Shown here: positions 38,353-50,186 of the stretch, in pieces
Layout: each line of letters opens with the position of its first letter
Position numbering within the stretch: position 1 is the stretch's first letter
Assembly: GCA_030144725.1 (NCBI GenBank)
Contig: JASKMD010000003.1
Coordinates: forward strand, 18,908,427-18,972,426
DNA length: 64,000 bases
Reading direction: 5' to 3'
From: Haematococcus lacustris
Taxonomy: Eukaryota; Chlorophyta; Chlorophyceae; Chlamydomonadales; Haematococcaceae
Program-made: the position numbers and the translations under genes
The notes under the pieces: model-generated
Seen by the model: only the letters and a program-made list of their open reading frames with translations
Database searches by the model: none
Told to the model about the DNA's origin: nothing

Positions 38353-41300
38353 ATGGCACTTAGCTCCGATGACGAGGAGTACGAGCAAAGGCCTGGAGCG
38401 GCTCGGAGTTGGTGGCAGCGATTGCGGGACGGCCCAGGGCCCAGCCCGCCGCAGCAGACGTCTGGATATCTGACCCTTATCCCGCTGAGTGAGGGTCTCA
38501 GCCCATGCAATTAGGGTGTTAGCCCTGGTCGTGGCCCCAACATGAACGATAGGCAGTCATACCCAAGCTTAGCCCCTGTGTAGTTTCCCTAACTGACAGG
38601 CGACAGCCGGCTGAAGCCTCAAAACACAAACCTCATAGTTTCCGTCATGGTGAGCATGGGGCTGGTGAAACCAGGTTGGCCTCATGGCAGAAGCATACAC
38701 AAAGCTGCCTTGCCTCCCATCTTTGCAATGTGTTGTGCATATGCATTGCCTTTGATTACTCACCACTGCCCGGGGTTGGTTTCGGTGGTGAAAGTGATAC
38801 TGCTATGATGGCTGAGTGGTATTAGATGTTTGGGCAGAAGAGGCACTGGCCAGGCCTGACCCCTGGCCTGGCCTGGCCTGACCCCTGGCCTGGCCTGGCC
38901 TGGCCTGACCCCTGGCCTGACCTGGCTTGATCTGGCTTGACCTAGCCTGGCCTGACCTTGACTGTTCATTTGTTTGCAAGCATGACCTGCTTGCTGTCAG
39001 CCCACCGTGGCCTTGGCGTCTTGGCTTGCATGCTGGCTAAACTGCATGCTGGGACATGGTCATGCATGTGTGGCTGGCTAGGGACATGGCGTCTTGGCCT
39101 GCATGGCTGGCTAAAGACATTCAACAGGTTGTCAGGTGGCTGGGCTGCGCCTCCCTGCTCCTCACACTGGCTGAGCCCTGGCAGTGTGTTCCCCTGCAGC
39201 TGATCCTGGCAGTGGCTGCGGTGGCGGGCGTGTGGGTGCTGGTGCCCCGGGGCATTACTGTAGGCTCCATTGAGGTGAGCTGGCACTGGAGGCATTGCAG
39301 GTGAGGGTGATCGTGAAGGTGATGCTGGTGATGGTGCAGACGGTAACAATGGCTGTGATGATAGTGTTGATGACACGGCAGTGGCACCGCAGCCTCGCTG
39401 GGACCCTACCCCTGCCCCACCCATCACCACTGCGCCAGCCACCCCTAACCTCTGCTGCCCTGCCCCCACCTGCCCTGCCCCCACCTCCTGCCCTGCCTGT
39501 CCTGATCACCCCAGCTTATCTTATCCAGCCCCCCCTGCCCCCCCTAGCCTGACCTGCTCCCCCCGCTCCCCCGCCCCCCAGGTGCACTCCTCCCAGATAT
39601 CCTTCAACACCAGCAAGAGCACCTACCAGATCCTGCTCACCGCCACCATGCCAGTGTTCAACCCCAACTACCTGTCAGTGAGTCATTAAGACGCCAGGAT
39701 AGCCTGCACCCTGCCCTGCCCTGCCCTGCCCTGCCCTGCCCTGCCCTGCCCTGCCCTGCCCTGCCCTGCCCTGCCCTGCCCTGCCCTGCCCTGCCCTGCC
39801 CTGCCCTGCCCTGCCCTGCCCTGCCCTGCCCTGCCCTGCCCTGCCCTGCCCTGCCCTGCCCTGCCCTGCCCTGCCCTGCCCTGCCCTGCCCTGCCCTGCC
39901 CTGCCCTGCCCTGCCCTGCCCTGCCCTGCCCTGCCCTGCCCTGCCCTGCCCTGCCCTGCCCTGCCCTGCCCTGCCCTGCCCTGCCCTGCCCTGCCCTGCC
40001 CTGCCCTGCCCTGCCCTGCCCCGCCCTGCCCTGCCCTGCCCTGCCCTGCCCTGCCCTGCCCCTGCCCTGCCCTGCCCTGCCCTGCCCTGCCCTGCCCTGC
40101 CCTGCCCTGCCCTGCCCTGCCCTGCCCTGCCCTGCCCTGCCCTGCCCTGCCCCGACCCGACCCGACCCGACCCGACCCTGAGTGAGCTGCAGTGAGTGAG
40201 TAGTACTGGTCCCCTCAGTGTATCCACTGTATATGTACTGGTCCTTTTAGTGGCAGTACTGTGGGCAGTACTGGTAGGCAGCCCCTGAGGCCCGTGGACT
40301 GGCTGGCCTGCTGCCTGGCTCCAGGTGCGACTCAGCGGCACTGTCAACGTCAGCTTCTATGACCAGCAGGCGGGGTACGCCCTGGTGGGACCGGTGGATG
40401 TGCCGGCACGCGCCCAGCCCCAGGTGAGCCCTGAGGGCCGAGGTTCAGGGTTCGACACCTGCCCAGACTGTTTTGGCGTGCCTTGCATGGCATGGTCCCA
40501 CAGTGAAAGCCCAGTTCCTGCATTGCAGCAGCAAGCAGGCTCATAAGCACCATGCAGCTTACACAGGGCAGTGGCCCGCTGCCTGGGTACCCAATAATGG
40601 CTGCAGGTGGTGAACGTTGAAATGGACGCCAGCAGCGTGCCTCAAAAGTACTTGTTCACCATCTACACTCAGGTTGAGTTCAGGGCCAGAGGCAGGGCCA
40701 GGGGTTGGGGCAGGGCCAGGGCCAGGGGTTGGGGCAGGGCCAGGGCCAGGGGTTGGGGCAGGGCCAGGGCCAGGGGTTGGGGCAGGGCCAGGGCCAGGGG
40801 TTGGGGCAGGGCCAGGGCCAGGGGTTGAGGCAGGGCCAGGGGTTGGGGCAGGGCCAGGGCCAGGGCCAGGGATTGGGGCAGGGCCAGGGCCAGGGGTTGG
40901 GGCAGGGGCAGGGCCAGGGCCAGGGGCAGGGGCAGGGGCAGGGGCAGGGGCACGTTTTGAGAGGCCCAGGTAAGAGCTTTCAAGACAAGTGGGTTCCAGC
41001 GCTGACGACCAGGGTCCACAGCTAGCCTACTCCAGCCTTGTCCTCACAAAGCCGGCTGTCATGTGGCTGAGGCCCCTCCATGCTTCTCCCCATGCAAGCC
41101 CCCCTCCTTCAGGCTGTGAAGGCCCCCCTGCAGGGGGGCCTGCCCTGTCCCTGTCCCTCCTGACAGCCCTGCGGCTGTGTTGCGGCGCACTGTGTGCAGT
41201 GCTTCACATTCCCTGAGAAGCTCATCTTCTTCCTCCTGGGCAGCCTGCAGGTGGGAGCTGGGCAAGCTCCTATTGCTGCCTCAGGCCTGCCTGCACTGTC

Positions 41301-41737
41301 CTGACCTGGCGACTGACTGGTGCAGGGGCATTTTAGATGCTGTTGGGTAACTGGTCACAAGTAGGGGAAGTGGGAGCAGGCGGGGGAGGAGGATGAGGAG
41401 GGGGATGGGGTTGTAAGGAACAAGGAGTTGAGAGATAGAGAAGGAGTGGGAGGCAGGAGCCATACACAGTGAAGGTGGAAGGGCACGTGTGGGCTGTGTG
41501 GTGAGGGGCGCCGCGGCTGCCCTTTCCTCGCTGTGTGGTGTGGTGCTGGTGCCGCAGGCCGAGTACCTGGGCAAGCAGTTCGACCTGCCCGCCATCAGCA
41601 CCTTCTTCATCATCAGCTGCAATCAATCAGGGCCTGACAAGAAAGCGCAGCTGGCCTTGCAGACCAACAGGCTGGGCCCAGGTCTCTCCAGCCCCCTACG
41701 CAGCCATAATGGCAGCCAAGAACACGCAGGCACTTAA
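38353..41737 (+). CDS. LEA2-like (WHy/NHL-type) single-pass membrane protein
   Basis: Supported exons: 39200-39274 (or from 39128, same frame), 39582-39677, 40325-40423, 40607-40672, 41200-41250, 41558-41737, all phase 0. A membrane helix (LILAVAAVAGVWVLVPRG) is followed by a lumenal/extracellular beta-rich domain: SFNTSKSTYQILLTATMPV, FNPNYLSVRLSGTVNVSFYD, the N-P-N-Y-L plus V-x-Y/F-Y/D pattern of LEA2 proteins, then PEKLIFFLLGSL and GKQFDLPAIS. An upstream exon from ATG 38353 to about 38488 (MALSSDDEEYEQRPGAARSW) is a plausible acidic cytosolic start, but its phase-1 donor does not match the 39200 exon, so an exon is missing or it belongs elsewhere. TGTAA at 42176. Relation to TMEM106/NHL proteins is by pattern only. 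Confidence 0.68.
38860..38955. repeat. CCTGG-rich run
   Basis: Irregular CCTGG and CCTGACC units in the presumed first intron of the LEA2-like gene. Confidence 0.8.
39709..40152. repeat. (CCCTG)n pentamer array, about 89 units
   Basis: Nearly perfect CCCTG array, with one CCCCG and one inserted C near 40020-40060, in the LEA2-like intron 39678-40324. It starts about 30 nt after the donor. Confidence 0.97.
40683..40960. repeat. 24-bp minisatellite in a LEA2-like intron
   Basis: Copies of GGGGCAGGGCCAGGGCCAGG plus GGTT, degenerating to GGGGCA hexamers at the right end. Starts about 15 nt after the donor at 40673. Confidence 0.93.
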
Positions 41738-42439
41738 CAGAGGAAGAAGAAGACAGAAGCAGACTACGCCAGTGCATCATGGAAGGAGCTGCCGCCTGGG
41801 GCTCGACCTGATCCCACCACTGCAATCAGCCGGGATGAGGCCTGCCCCAGGCTTCCCAGAGCAGCTGCAGGCAGGTGGGCGTACGCTAGCTTGCGGGTTG
41901 CGGCAGGCGGGGGTGCTGCAGTGCATCATGGACGGCATGTAGTGTTGCTGCCGACGGTGCCGACAGGGTCGTGCCCGATGGTGGGGTTGGGGGATAGAAA
42001 GGGTGTTTGTGGCTTGGGCAGCACTGCTAGAGCCTGGGCTGGGTGTTGGGGGCAGTTGCACACATGGTACATGGTGCATGGCATATGGCACATGCCACAT
42101 GGCAGGGTTGCTGCAGACGTAGTTTATTACCACAGGTGAAGGAAGGGCTCATGGGGGTCATATGTGTATCAGATTTGTAACCCTAGACCTAGTGCGCATG
42201 GCGTTGGGATGCATGCTTAGTCATGGGGGGGTGGGGGGGCCCGCATGGCTCAGGTGCTGGGCCGTGGGCTGCCTGGCTGGCCATGAGCTACTGTGGGTGG
42301 GATCCACTGTGGGTGTGCTCCTCGCTTTATGCGACTTAGCACACGGCATATGTGTAAAGTGTCTGACGAGGTGTCAAGGTGTGTCAAAAGTGCCTTCCTC
42401 AATTCTTCGGAGGTAGCAAGAGGCCAGAAGGGTTCGGGA

Positions 42440-42610
42440 GATACTTTCTCCTCGGCAGCCTGCAGGTGGGAGCCAGGTCCTGTTGGTGCCTCAGGCCTGG
42501 CTGCGCTGCCCTGACCTGGCCACTGACTGGTGCAGGGTTTATGCGAAGAAGTCTGGTAGCCGGTCAAAAGGAAGAGAAGTGGGAGCAGGTGGGGGAGGAG
42601 ATGCAGGGAA
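42440..42610 (+). pseudogene. Duplicated fragment of the LEA2-like gene
   Basis: The segment matches 41225-41400 (end of exon 41200-41250 and the following intron): CTCCTcGGCAGCCTGCAGGTGG, then the same TGACTGGTGCAGGG and GAAGTGGGAGCAGG landmarks. The exon portion is diverged upstream of the shared CTCCT, so it is a partial local duplicate about 1.2 kb downstream. Confidence 0.75.
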
Positions 42611-42673
42611 AGGTATTAAGAAAGGAGTGGAGGGAGAAGGCGCAGGAGGCAGGGAATTAAGCGCGAGGGTCCG

Positions 42674-43385
42674 CATGGGTCGACCATACATGATCATAAG
42701 TCTCGCTGCTTCCCAGCAGCGCCGAAGACAAACTCATTGCATGTTCGATGAGGGGTGCGATGGGGCAGGGTCTGGGCGGCCGGAGTAGGCTAGTCATTCC
42801 TGCAGGGAAATCATGTCACGCCAAAGTCATTTCCGGCTGGCCTGGTTGATGAAATGCCGTGCTTCCAATACGTGAATGGGACATGTCATCGGTGTAAACC
42901 TAAAAAATACAATGAAGCGCTAAACAAACATAAAATTAACAGGAAACCAGAAAAAAACAGGGGCCGCCCCCGCGAGCTCAGCAGCTGGGTGGGCCGCCCA
43001 GCCATGCCTAACCCAGGCAGGCCAGGCCAGGAGTGGGTATGCGTGCGCGACAGAGGCCTGCTGCGGAAGCGGCAGCGGCGGCACCAGCGGCAGCGATAGT
43101 GACATGTGCATCATGCCATGAGCCAAATAAAACAAACAATTCGATTGCCCCTGACAAAGGGGATGTGTGTGCGATAGAGTGTGCATTGGGTAGGTTAGGG
43201 CTATATCGACTCCTAGGGTTAGGGACCTAGGTTAGGGACACACACCGGTCTCTGACTCCTGTGGAGAAGTGTAGGGGCTCCACAGAGAGGGTAGGGATAC
43301 AGGACGGCCTGGCGCTCCAATTAGCCGTTTGTCTCCGGTGCTGCTGGGAAGCAGCGAGGCTTATGATCATGTATGGTCGACCCAT
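42674..43385. repeat. About 59-bp inverted repeat pair around a Fanzor 3' fragment
   Basis: The left arm 42674-42732 (CATGGGTCGACCATACATGA...) matches the reverse complement of the right arm 43326-43385 with about 4 mismatches. Between them lie 42960-43314, the shared 3' end of the Fanzor-like element. The right arm ends 28 bp before the SYP81 start codon. Confidence 0.85.
42960..43314 (+). mobile_element. 5'-truncated Fanzor-like element (3' end copy of F3)
   Basis: Begins at GGCCGCCCCCGCGAGCTC (codons GRPRELSSWVGRPAMPNPG) and continues through the same stop and 3' non-coding segment as 22400-22742. Only about 47 codons of the protein end remain, preceded by unrelated sequence, so it is a truncated insertion. 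Confidence 0.75.
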
Positions 43386-43412
43386 GTGGAGCGCCAGTCT
43401 CGCACAAAACCT

Positions 43413-46400
43413 ATGGACCGGACCCCGGACTGGCAGGGTGCTGTGCTGTCGTGCGGGGTCCGGCTGGAGCTGTCACAGGAGCAGCTGCTGCAGCTGAAAA
43501 GCGGAGCATTGCTACGCTCGCAAAGCCGGGAGCCGGGCGCATTTGGCAAAGCTGCACGTACTGTGGTGCGCTACTGACGCCTGAGAAGGCTTTTTCGTAG
43601 CGCGCACATAATGCTTGCCATGCGATGCCATGTTGTCCTTGGTCTCTGTGGCCCGTGCCCAGGGGGCGAGCATCGACAGCCTACGTGACTTTATCCGTTT
43701 GCATCAGAAGGACTACCTGTCTGACAGTGGGTGGCCAGCCTCAGCGAGCAGGCAGGAAACAGGACAAAGTGCTTGCGGCAAAAGGCCCACCCCCATAGCC
43801 AGCCCAATGTGGCGATGCAGGAGCATGCCCCACAGCCTGGCGCAGGTGAAAGGCTCCTGCGTATTCAACTCCACAGACCAGCTGCACGACTTGACCCGTC
43901 ACTGGCCCTGCTAGGCCTCATGCCCTGACCTACCATGCCCTGCGTCACGCTATTGCACTGCCTTTGAGGAGGAGATGAGGCAGGGCAGCAAGACATTGAC
44001 ATCCAGCCGCCGCTCCGCCCCTCTGGGCTACAGTCTGTGCAGGCACCACCATGGACATGAACAAGGACATGATTGAGATGCGCAACACAAGCATGCAAGC
44101 ATGCATGCAAGCTTGAGGGGCCCCCTTGCCCTAGGCCACACCACAGCTGTGGCATCCCCAGGCGCGCAGTGGGCTGTCGTCCATGCTGATGCTCCTCATG
44201 CGCCCTGCTCAACTGCCTGGCTTGTGGGCTGCTGCCCAGGGGCTTACAGTGAGGCTGACAAGGACAAGATAGAGGTGGAGGTGGGGCTGTTTGTGAAGAC
44301 ATGTACGCAGCAGGTGGAGGCGCTGAAGCTGAGTGTGCTGGCAGCTCAGCGCCCTGCCGCCGCCCTGCCGCCCTCACCCCCTGCATCCAGGCCAGGATGG
44401 CGGCAGCAGGCAAATGGGGAGAGCCATGTGCGCACCGCCTCAGCCATCAATGAGCAGACCGCAGCGCACCTTCATGGCGTGGTGGGTCAGGGAGGCTGGG
44501 AGGCTCTATGGGCTGCCCTGCCTGCCTCCTCGCCCGCCCGCCCGCCCTGCCCGCCTACCTGCTTACTTACTTGCCAGTGTAGCAAGTGGGTGCACTGGCA
44601 TGGGTTGTGCTGCTGCTGTTTGTACAATTCTGGCTGGCGTCTCCATTGTGAGCTGCCGGCCTACTCTGCTGGTCGCACTGCTGCCACCACCTGCTGCCTG
44701 CTGCTGCCACCACCTGCTGCCTGCTGCTGCCACCACCTGCTGCCTGCTGCTGCCACCACCTGCTGCCTGCTGCTGCCACCACCTGCTGCCTGCTGCTGCC
44801 ACCACCTGCTGCCTGCTGCTGCCACCACCTGCTGCCTGCTGCTGCCACCACCTGCTGCCTGCTGCTGCCACCACCTGCTGCCTGCTGCTGCCACCACCTG
44901 CTGCCTGCTGCTGCCACCACCTGCTGCCTGCTGCTGCCACCACCTGCTGCCTGCTGCTGCCACCACCTGCTGCCTGCTGCTGCCACCACCTGCTGCCTGC
45001 TGCTGCCACCACCCGCTGCCTGCTGCTGCCACCACCCGCTGCCTGCTGCTGCCACCACCTGCTGCCTGCTGCTGCCACCACCTGCCGCCTGCTGCTGCCA
45101 CCACCTGCTGCCTGCTGCTGCCACCACCTGCTGCCTGCTGCTGCCACCACCCGCTGCCTGCTGCTGCCACCACTTGCTGCCTGCTGCTGCCACCACCCGC
45201 TGCCTGCTGCTGCCACCACCTGCTGCCTGCTCCTGCCACCACCTGCTGCCTGCTGCTGCCACCACCTGCTGCCTGCTGCTGCCACCACCTGCTGCCTGCT
45301 GCTGCCACCACCTGCTGCCTGCTGCTGCCACCACCCGCTGCCTGCTGCTGCCACCACCTGCTGCCTGCTGCTGCCACCACCTGCTGCCTGCTGCTGCCAC
45401 CACCTGCTGCCTGCTGCTGCCACCGCCTGCTGCCTGCTGCTGCCACCACCTGCTGCCTGCTGCTGCCACCACCTGCTGCCTGCTGCTGCCACCACCCGCT
45501 GCCTGCTGCTGCCACCACCTGCTGCCTGCTGCTGCCACCACCTGCTGCCTGCTGCTGCCACCACCTGCTGCCTGCTGCTGCCACCACCTGCTGCCTGCTG
45601 CTGCCACCACCTGCTGCCTGCTGCTGCCACCACCTGCTGCCTGCTGCTGCCACCACCTGCTGCCTGCTGCTGCCACCACCTGCTGCCTGCTGCTGCCACC
45701 ACCTGCTGCCTGCTGCTGCCACCACCTGCTGCCTGCTGCTGCCACCACCTGCTGCCTGCTGCTGCCACCACCCGCTGCCTGCTGCTGCCACCACCTGCTG
45801 CCTGCTGCTGCCACCACCTGCTGCCTGCTGCTGCCACCACCCGCTGCCTGCTGCTGCCACCACCTGCTGCCTGCTGCTGCCACCACCTGCTGCCTGCTGC
45901 TGCCACCACCTGCTGCCTGCTGCTGCCACCACCTGCTGCCTGCTGCTGCCACCACCTGCTGCCTGCTGCTGCCACCACCTGCTGCCTGCTGCTGCCACCA
46001 CCTGCTGCCTGCTGCTGCCACCACCTGCTGCCTGCTGCTGCCACCACCCGCTGCCTGCTGCTGCCACCACCTGCTGCCTGCTGCTGCCACCACCTGCTGC
46101 CTGCTGCTGCCACCACCTGCTGCCTGCTGCTGCCACCACCTGCTGCCTGCTGCTGCCACCACCTGCAGCCTGCTGCTGCCACCACCCGCTGCCTGCTGCT
46201 GCCACCACCTGCTGCCTGCTGCTGCCACCACCTGCTGCCTGCTGCTGCCACCACCTGCTGCCTGCTGCTGCCACCACCTGCTGCCTGCTGCTGCCACCAC
46301 CTGCTGCCTGCTGCTGCCACCACCCGCTGCCTGCTGCTGCCACCACCTGCTGCCTGCTGCTGCCACCACCCGCTGCCTGCTGCTGCCACCACCTGCTGCC

Positions 46401-46728
46401 TGCTGCTGCCACCACCCGCTGCCTGCTGCTGCCACCACCTGCTGCCTGCTGCTGCCACCACCCGCTGCCTGCTGCTGCCACCACCTGCTGCCTGCTGCTG
46501 CCACCACCCGCTGCCTGCTGCTGCCACCACCTGCTGCCTGCTGCTGCCACCACCCGCTGCCTGCTGCCGTCAGTCCTGTGCCCTGTGGTACTGCAGGTGC
46601 TGTCGCTGGCGGAGCAGCTGCACAGCGCCAGCTCACGGTTTGACCAGTGCAGGGCAGCCCGCTACCAGCAGCTGGCGGACAGGGAGGCAGCCCGGGCCCT
46701 ACTGCACCGCCACCAACAGCGCCACACT

Positions 46729-46763
<35 letters not shown>

Positions 46764-48398
46764 GCGGGGAGAAGTCCAGGGGCAGGGCCCAGGCGTGTCA
46801 TCCACCCAGCCAGAGCACCAGGGGCGAGCCTCTCCACTTCATTTGGCAGGGCCAGAGGAGGGTGAAGGGCAGCCGCCCCTCCCCCTTGGAGCCAGCTTCC
46901 AAGCCCTGGTGCGGGCGGTGCAGAGCGGGCAGCAGGGCGGAGGGAGCTGTGGGGGCGCCGCCCTCTCAGGGGGCTCCACTCTCTCTGGGGCGGCTGGCGC
47001 GCTGGGGGCGGTGCGCAGCTCTCAGCTGGGGCGGACCCTCTTTGGCCATGTCAGGGAGGCCCGGGACGCACTGCTGGGCCGCGACACAAGCCCCACCCCT
47101 GGTGCCGCCCCAGCTCCCGAACAAAGCAGCAGCAGCAGCAGCACAGGCCACAGCCCCCCGCCTGGCACCTCTGCTGGCAGCGACCCAGCAGCGGTGGCTG
47201 GGCTTGTGGCGGGGTGTGGGCCCCCAGCTGCAGGGGCGCAGGGGGTGGTGCAGCGGGAGGTGGGGTCTGAGGGAGCCCAGCAGCAGCCACGCCACCGACG
47301 CCAGTTGCTGCAACAGCAGCAGCAGGAGCAGCTCCGGCAAGAGGGGGAGGGCCTGGTGGTGAGGGTGGCCCCTGCCAGGCTCAGCTTGGGCAGGCCTAGC
47401 TTGGTGCAGGCTTAGCAGGGCTGGGAGGGGGCGGCTGCTGCAGCTGGCATGCTGGCGGCCAGCTGCACCTCAGGGAGCAGCAGGGGTCTGGGTGGGGCCT
47501 GCACTGGTCGCTGGATGCATGGCTGCCCACCTTAGCTGGGCCCCACCCCTCATCATCATCAGCAGCAGCAGCGGCAGCAGCAGCACATGGCATTCACCTG
47601 TAAGCACCGTTGAGGCACACACACCGATAGTGCACATGGTGCATGGTGCGCACACATAGGGCACCTACACATGCTATGCTCCATGCTCGTCTCATGCGGG
47701 GCACCCCATGCGTCACAATACTAGCACATGGACATGCCCCATGGTCATACATCTGTATGGTCACGCCTGGCCTGGCCTTTGCCCCTAGGGGTGTTGCCTG
47801 CCAGCTGTGCTGTGTGTGGGGCGGTGCGCCGCAGGAGCAGCTGTCCAGCAAGGGGCGGGCGGTGCTGCAGGTGGAGCGCACAGTGCGTGAGCTGGCCACC
47901 CTGAACACACTGTTCTCAACCGCGGTCCTGCATCAGGCAGAGGCCATTGAGGCCATCTACACTGCCAGCGTTGAGGCCTCCCAGGCAAGACTGCTGGCCC
48001 CTGGCCCCCCACAGCTACTGAGGGGGGTGGGGGGGAGGGGAGGGGGAGGGGGGAGGGGTGGTGCAGAGCCGGCCACTTGCATGCCTGCTTGCATGCACAT
48101 GCATGGAGGCAGCAAGCACAAGTGCGCCGTGGACCCGCATGGTCAGCCATGCTCCGCATGGTTTGCCATGCTGCATGAGCTGCGTCGCCACAGTGGTGCT
48201 AGGAGGAGACTGGCGGTGGTAGGGGGTGGAGGGGGCTGGCCTGTGGTAGTCAGGTGTTGTCTGCTGCTGCACCCGCAGCACCTCAAGCTGGGCAACTCTG
48301 AGCTGCGCAAGACGGTGGCGGTGAATAACTCTTCACAGCGCTACATCCTGGCGCTGCTGCTGGCTGCGACGCTGGGCCTGCTGTTCTTTGACTGGTGA
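43413..48398 (+). CDS. SYP81: Qa-SNARE of the SYP81/syntaxin-18 type
   Basis: ER-anchored t-SNARE for Golgi-to-ER vesicle fusion. Exons 43413-43565, 43663-43726, 44240-44481, 46597-47358, 47835-47984, 48279-48398; 496 aa, all phases closing. N-terminal syntaxin-18 landmarks: FGKAART, SLRDFIRLHQKDYL (like the plant MLKHRKDYV), EVEVGLFVKTCTQQVEALKL, HGVVLSLAEQLHSASSRFDQ. A long Gln/Ser/Gly-rich linker (exon 4) is larger than in plants. The SNARE motif is in exons 5-6 (VRELATLNTLFSTAVLHQAE, zero-layer Gln about residue 441). C-terminal anchor ILALLLAATLGLLFFDW with nothing after it, as in SYP81. The last intron has a GC donor (CCCAG|gcaaga, 47985). A 1.9-kb minisatellite fills intron 3. The 5' flank overlaps an inverted repeat. 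Confidence 0.88.
44687..46567. repeat. 23-bp minisatellite, about 82 copies
   Basis: Unit CACCTGCTGCCTGCTGCTGCCAC in tandem over about 1.88 kb of SYP81 intron 3 (44482-46596), with a recurrent C/T variant (CACCCGC). Because 23 is not a multiple of 3, stop-free frames run through it in several registers on both strands. Confidence 0.97.
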
Positions 48399-48399
48399 G

Positions 48400-50186
48400 G
48401 GGTGAGGAGGAGAAGGGTGAGGAAAAGGGTGAGGAGAAGAAGGGTTGTGTAGTTGGTGAGGTGGGGGCGGGGTGGATGTGAGCCCACATCGGGGTACAAG
48501 GAGTAAAGAAAGGAAGGAGTGGGTGAGAAGGAAAGGAAGGAAGTTAAGTAGGGGAGCCGTGAAAAGTATGAAAAGTGTATAGGAGAGGAGGTCAAGGGGA
48601 GGAGGTAGAGACTATGACAGGGAGGAAGCCAATCAAATTAGGTTAAAGAGGGTCAAGGTAAAGGAAGGGAGTGCGGAGGCGGTTGCCCACAATATAACCT
48701 GGTGTGGTGTGGTGTGGTGTGGTGTGGTGTGGTGTGACCTGGTGCGGTGTGGTGCGGTGCGATGCAGGTTTAACAGCTAACACAGCTGTACGATCAAATA
48801 GCTGTAGACGTGCTACAGGAGAGAGAGGCCGAACAGCTCCAGCATGTGTTGCTTACGTGTCTCGTAGCTGCACTAGATGCAGCTGCAGACAGGCGTGTCG
48901 ACATTGACGGAGGGTGGGCAGTGGACCTAGCCCATGTGGCTGCCTGCCTGTCTCTTCTCATGGGGAGTTGTGGTTTACCATGGAGGGCCCCCAGACTATG
49001 GCATGGCCACCTTTGTTAGGACGGCTGAGGGGCATGTATACAAGCAACGACACAAAGAGTCGTATGGACGATTGTTAACCCACGTCAGCAGTAGTGCAGC
49101 TCAGGTTGTTGCATGCAGTACTGCACACCACTGATGTACACCATGCTGGCCCCAGGCGACAGCAATTGAGCAACCGTGTTCCACCGTTGAGCCCTGTTCC
49201 CGTGAAGCCGAAGTCACCATCATGGCGACGGGCTGTGGGTGGTGCACTTTATATTAGCGCCCTGCACCCCATGTGCATTCTTCGCCACCCTTGTCCATGC
49301 ACAGTAAGCCAGCTCTCCGCAGAGAGCATGAGAGAGGCCATCCTATCGACGCACTCTATCCAGCGTAACTGCGCCTGCTCATCAGCTAATTAAATATTGA
49401 GACGGTGGTGGCCTTTTCAAGCAACTTGGGTTCCCCGGAGATTCATGAAGTGACTGTGGAGTGATTAGGGTTTGGCGGCCAAGCCTAACCTGCATCCCTA
49501 ATCCTCGCAGTGCTGGCCGAGTATGCATGGCCTCATCGCTATACATGGCTCTGCATCACGCCACCAGGGCACAGCCCCCACTGGCCCACTGCCGCTGCTG
49601 CAGCATGCGTTTTCACACGTGTGGGTGTTGATTGCCCCAGCCTCTGCGTAATGGCCATGCTTGGTGAAGCAGTCTAGAGACAGCAAGCCCGGCTGACTCC
49701 TGCCCTCGGCCTCACGCTCTTCAGGTTCGCACCCAGCAGCTGATGCAGCCACATCCTTCAACGCTGAGGGACACCCCACGGGCAGCCAAGCCACTCAATA
49801 GATACTTGATAGGGGACGGCCACCACAATGAAACCCTAACTGGAAACCCCTTGGCCAGCTGCAGACTACTCCACAACTTGGTATTCTGCACCATGCCCAA
49901 AGGCCTGTGATAATCAAACACGATGTCACTATGGTCGTGGTGGCTTGAGCTGGGATGCAGTGCCATGAACGATGAGAACTGGTGGAGCACAAACTATACA
50001 TCACAGTATGAAGCCATGGGACGAATGCCATGGCATGCACATGAGAGCAGCAGTTGCCCTGTCTGCCTTGCCTTGTCTCACACTCTGTAGCCGTTAAGGC
50101 CAAAAACTGTCAAATGTTGGCTGGCACTCTCTGGCTGACACGCCTGTGGAAGTGCAGTTGACCGCTGGCAAGTGTAAAGCAACCGC
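48400..50186. other. Intergenic between SYP81 and UNC119; no gene supported
   Basis: The 3' flanks of two convergent genes meet here. A (GGTGT)n run sits at about 48700-48765. A stretch 48780-48960 reads QLYDQIAVDVLQEREAEQLQ after an acceptor-like gcag but could not be extended or assigned. The rest shows nothing I can name. Confidence 0.4.
48700..48765. repeat. (GGTGT)n pentamer array
   Basis: Eight GGTGT units, then GGTGCGGTGT variants. Confidence 0.9.

Noticed and set aside
44101..47415. Very long open frames on both strands through the 23-bp repeat
   Set aside because: They arise because the unit has no stop in several registers and 23 is not divisible by 3. Only the ends on the plus strand are SYP81 exons; the array is intronic by phase and family alignment.
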